Shown: positions 7,656-8,993 of the stretch, one piece after another
Layout: every line of letters starts with the position of its first letter
Numbering within the stretch: position 1 is the stretch's first letter
Source of the DNA: Chitinophagales bacterium
GTDB taxonomy: Bacteria > Bacteroidota > Bacteroidia > Chitinophagales > Saprospiraceae
NCBI GenBank assembly: GCA_013297575.1
Contig: JAAFHO010000190.1
Location: 1 to 8,993 of the forward strand
DNA: 8,993 nucleotides
Direction: 5' to 3'
Notes under the pieces: generated by a model
The model's database searches: none
What the model was told of the DNA's origin: nothing
Seen by the model: only the letters and a program-made list of their open reading frames with translations
Made by a program: the position numbers and the translations under genes

Positions 7656-7676
7656 AAACGAACAAGTGTTTCGTTT
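7656..7676 (-). promoter_or_regulatory. Inverted repeat in the hydrolase leader
   Basis: AAACGAA (7656-7662) and TTCGTTT (7670-7676) are perfect 7-bp inverted arms around a seven-base loop. They lie between the predicted transcription start and the ATG of the hydrolase. This could be an mRNA hairpin or a regulator-binding site; no T-run follows, so it is not a terminator. Confidence 0.3.
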
Positions 7677-7694
7677 ATAGATCAAATCAGAGAC

Positions 7695-7724
7695 CAAAAT
7701 TGATTTTTTAGTACATAAACGCAA
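7695..7724 (-). promoter_or_regulatory. Candidate Bacteroidota promoter for the hydrolase-kinase operon
   Basis: Read on the minus strand, TTG (7724-7722) is followed after exactly 19 bases by CAATTTTG (7702-7695). This differs from the Bacteroidota -7 consensus TAnnTTTG only at its first base. Transcription would begin near 7689, leaving a leader of about 57 bases before the ATG at 7632. Confidence 0.45.
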
Positions 7725-7765
7725 TATTGGCATGTTTAGCACCCTAGTTTCGATAACTAACTGAG

Positions 7766-8224
7766 CTATTCATCTCCTTTTGGCGTGTATTGATGCACCG
7801 ATGATACATGTATTTTCCAAATACCATTTACTTTTTCTAGAAAACGGATTTCATGCGAATTTACTTTATCGCCCTCTTCCGTGGTGACTGTTTGCTTGAA
7901 GGAGACCAAGGCCGATTGGTCAAAAATTGAAAAACGGAAATCCATTTTTTGAACTTTTGCGTGACCTTCGGGGGGGACTTCAGTTTGTGCTAAAAGATCA
8001 TCTAATATCATGTGCATATGATTCCCATCGGGCATGGTTACATTAGCAACGGTTTTGTCGTCCATGATCCAGTAGGTTTTTACGACATCGGCTAGTGACA
8101 TTTTGGTAAACGCTTCTGTTTCATTTTCCAAAAGTTTCTGAATAGCGGCCTCTTCATTTTTTTGGCCAAATAGACTGCCCAAACAGAGCAAAAATAAAAC
8201 ATTAGTAAGCAAGTAAGATTTCAT
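7766..8224 (-). CDS. Secreted NTF2-like (SnoaL/DUF4440-type) protein, proximal paralogue
   Basis: This is a small exported protein of 152 residues with a signal peptide at 1-21 (a hydrophobic LLTNVLFLLCLGSLFG stretch ending before QKNEE). The mature part has the pattern of an NTF2-like cone fold: a long N-terminal helix (EEAAIQKLLENETEAF), a short helix with W and DD (YWIMDD), then strands ending in SHEIRFLEKVNGIWKIHVSSVHQY. Such domains serve as ligand-binding pockets, small enzymes or interaction modules, and nothing here fixes which. It is paralogous to the next gene at 8417-8875, sharing its length and the motifs MPD, DLLA, SHEIR and SSVHQY. It follows that gene by 192 bases and precedes the hydrolase by 133 bases, so each may have its own promoter. 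No terminator was found after it. Confidence 0.85.
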   Translation of the reverse strand: MKSYLLTNVLFLLCLGSLFGQKNEEAAIQKLLENETEAFTKMSLADVVKTYWIMDDKTVANVTMPDGNHMHMILDDLLAQTEVPPEGHAKVQKMDFRFSIFDQSALVSFKQTVTTEEGDKVNSHEIRFLEKVNGIWKIHVSSVHQYTPKGDE

Positions 8225-8315
8225 ACATTATCGGTTAAAATTGTGATTAGATTACTTTTTGTAAAGTTGTAGTAAATGCATCATAAAAAGACTAGGGACA
8301 AATAATTAATTGCTC

Positions 8316-8323
8316 CAAAATTA
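8316..8323 (-). promoter_or_regulatory. Candidate -7 promoter box for the proximal NTF2-like gene
   Basis: On the minus strand TAATTTTG (8323-8316) fits TAnnTTTG exactly and lies 92 bases before the ATG at 8224. No TTG is present at the expected -33 spacing, so support is partial. It is the same octamer as the box before the esterase. Confidence 0.3.
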
Positions 8324-8416
8324 GTATGCAATCGTATATGTACGGTATAAACCGGTAGATATTGTTTGGAAATAAAAAATAATCTCAATTTCTCATTAGA
8401 TACTTGTGGCTCTAGG

Positions 8417-8875
8417 TTACCCTCTTGGTATGTATTGGTGTACAGAAGAATTGTGTAATCGCCATTTGTTCTCTACTTTTTTCAATATGCGTATCTCGTG
8501 CGAATAAATCTTTTGCCCACCCTCCAGCATGGTAACTTCTTGAGAAAAAGTAGCATAAGCCGTATTTCCATCAACAAACACATGATAATCATATTTTTTA
8601 GCGGTTGATTGACTGCTTTCAGGAGCAATATCTGGAATTGCTAATAAATCTGATTGGGTAAGGTGTACATTTACATCATCAGGCATACTAACATCTACAG
8701 TAGTTCCATCATCTAATAACCAAAATTCTTCTAACACTTTGCTAAAAACCTTTTCTAAATAAGCAGCAGTTTCAGCTTCAATGGTTGTTTTAATGGCTAT
8801 TTCATCCGCCGATTGAGCAAATGAGGATATAGTTACAGATAAAAATAAAACTAATAAGTTGATTCGTCTTTTCAT
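8417..8875 (-). CDS. Secreted NTF2-like (SnoaL/DUF4440-type) protein, distal paralogue
   Basis: This exported protein also has 152 residues, with a signal peptide at 1-21 (MKRRINLLVLFLSVTISSFAQ). The mature part repeats the architecture of its neighbour: N-terminal helix DEIAIKTTIEAETAAYLEK, then FWLLDD, VSMPD, DLLA, the strand segment ATFSQEVTMLEGGQKIYSHEIR, and the end WRLHNSSVHQYIPRG. The pair clearly arose by duplication but has diverged, most strongly in the middle (residues about 80-100). The gene is A+T rich (35% G+C in 8581-8640). It is the first gene of the minus-strand series in this window. Its function is unknown; conserved W, DD, H and Q positions could line the cone pocket, which is inference from the fold. 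Confidence 0.85.
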   Translation of the reverse strand: MKRRINLLVLFLSVTISSFAQSADEIAIKTTIEAETAAYLEKVFSKVLEEFWLLDDGTTVDVSMPDDVNVHLTQSDLLAIPDIAPESSQSTAKKYDYHVFVDGNTAYATFSQEVTMLEGGQKIYSHEIRILKKVENKWRLHNSSVHQYIPRG

Positions 8876-8885
8876 AATATAAATA

Positions 8886-8901
8886 AGTTAGTTGCCTAAC
8901 T
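8886..8901 (-). promoter_or_regulatory. Short hairpin in the leader of the distal NTF2-like gene
   Basis: AGTTAG (8886-8891) and CTAACT (8896-8901) are perfect 6-bp inverted arms around TTGC, only ten bases before the ATG at 8875. It could affect translation or bind a regulator; it may also be chance. Confidence 0.25.
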
Positions 8902-8949
8902 GCGTACTTACATACAAATGATAGTAATTTGAACAGTGGTTTTAGATCA

Positions 8950-8966
8950 AAAAACAAGTTGTTTTT
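8950..8966. promoter_or_regulatory. 17-bp palindrome upstream of the distal NTF2-like gene
   Basis: AAAAACAA (8950-8957) and TTGTTTTT (8959-8966) are perfect 8-bp arms around a single central base, about 75 bases before the ATG. The position suits an operator, but the A/T-rich composition makes a chance match possible. Confidence 0.3.
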
Positions 8967-8993
8967 GGTCAAATGAGGTGCTTTCTGAGAGTG

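Noticed and set aside
7750..7770. A tRNA-like D-arm string (TAGCTCAGTTAG on the minus strand)
   Set aside because: The matching GAGC half, anticodon arm, T-arm and acceptor stem are missing, so it is not a tRNA.
8376..8416. A terminator downstream of the distal NTF2-like gene
   Set aside because: The region is T-rich on the minus strand but only direct, not inverted, repeats were seen.

Overview
The window looks like chromosomal DNA from a Bacteroidota bacterium, plausibly from the Saprospiria (Haliscomenobacter/Lewinella-like), although that rank is a guess. The evidence is a beta-propeller/Y_Y_Y sensor kinase of the type common in this phylum, a type IX secretion (T9SS) C-terminal sorting domain, leaders without Shine-Dalgarno sequences, and promoter-like boxes resembling the Bacteroidota pattern TTG-N19-21-TAnnTTTG.

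The left half (232-5728) is read on the + strand. It begins with a two-component pair. The first gene is a 1061-residue periplasmic propeller sensor with a Y_Y_Y domain, one membrane helix and a LytS-type histidine kinase. The second is a LytTR response regulator 50 bases downstream. Next comes a secreted carboxylesterase-like alpha/beta hydrolase with a T9SS sorting domain and its own promoter candidate. The pair resembles a hybrid two-component system (HTCS) split into two proteins, with LytTR replacing AraC as the output. The adjacent esterase is a reasonable but unproven target.

The gap at 5729-6014 is the most unusual non-coding part. It holds a strong intrinsic terminator preceded by segments that can pair in alternative ways. 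Directly after it lies a 159-bp palindromic element with perfect 33-bp terminal inverted repeats and nested inner repeats, resembling a MITE. Its right arm supplies the last codons and the stop of the convergent minus-strand gene.

The right half (6015-8875) is read on the - strand. In transcription order it holds two tandem paralogous secreted NTF2-like proteins of 152 residues each, then a secreted alpha/beta hydrolase, then a P-loop kinase-like protein whose start probably overlaps the hydrolase stop. The kinase-like protein has Thr in place of the usual Walker A Lys. Local base composition varies strongly: 65% G+C in 6241-6300 within the kinase gene, against 35% in 8581-8640 within the distal NTF2-like gene.

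No rRNA, tRNA, CRISPR array, transposase or phage gene was found. Most genes belong to recognisable families. The least explained items are the palindromic element, the structured RNA before it, and the roles of the paired NTF2-like proteins.
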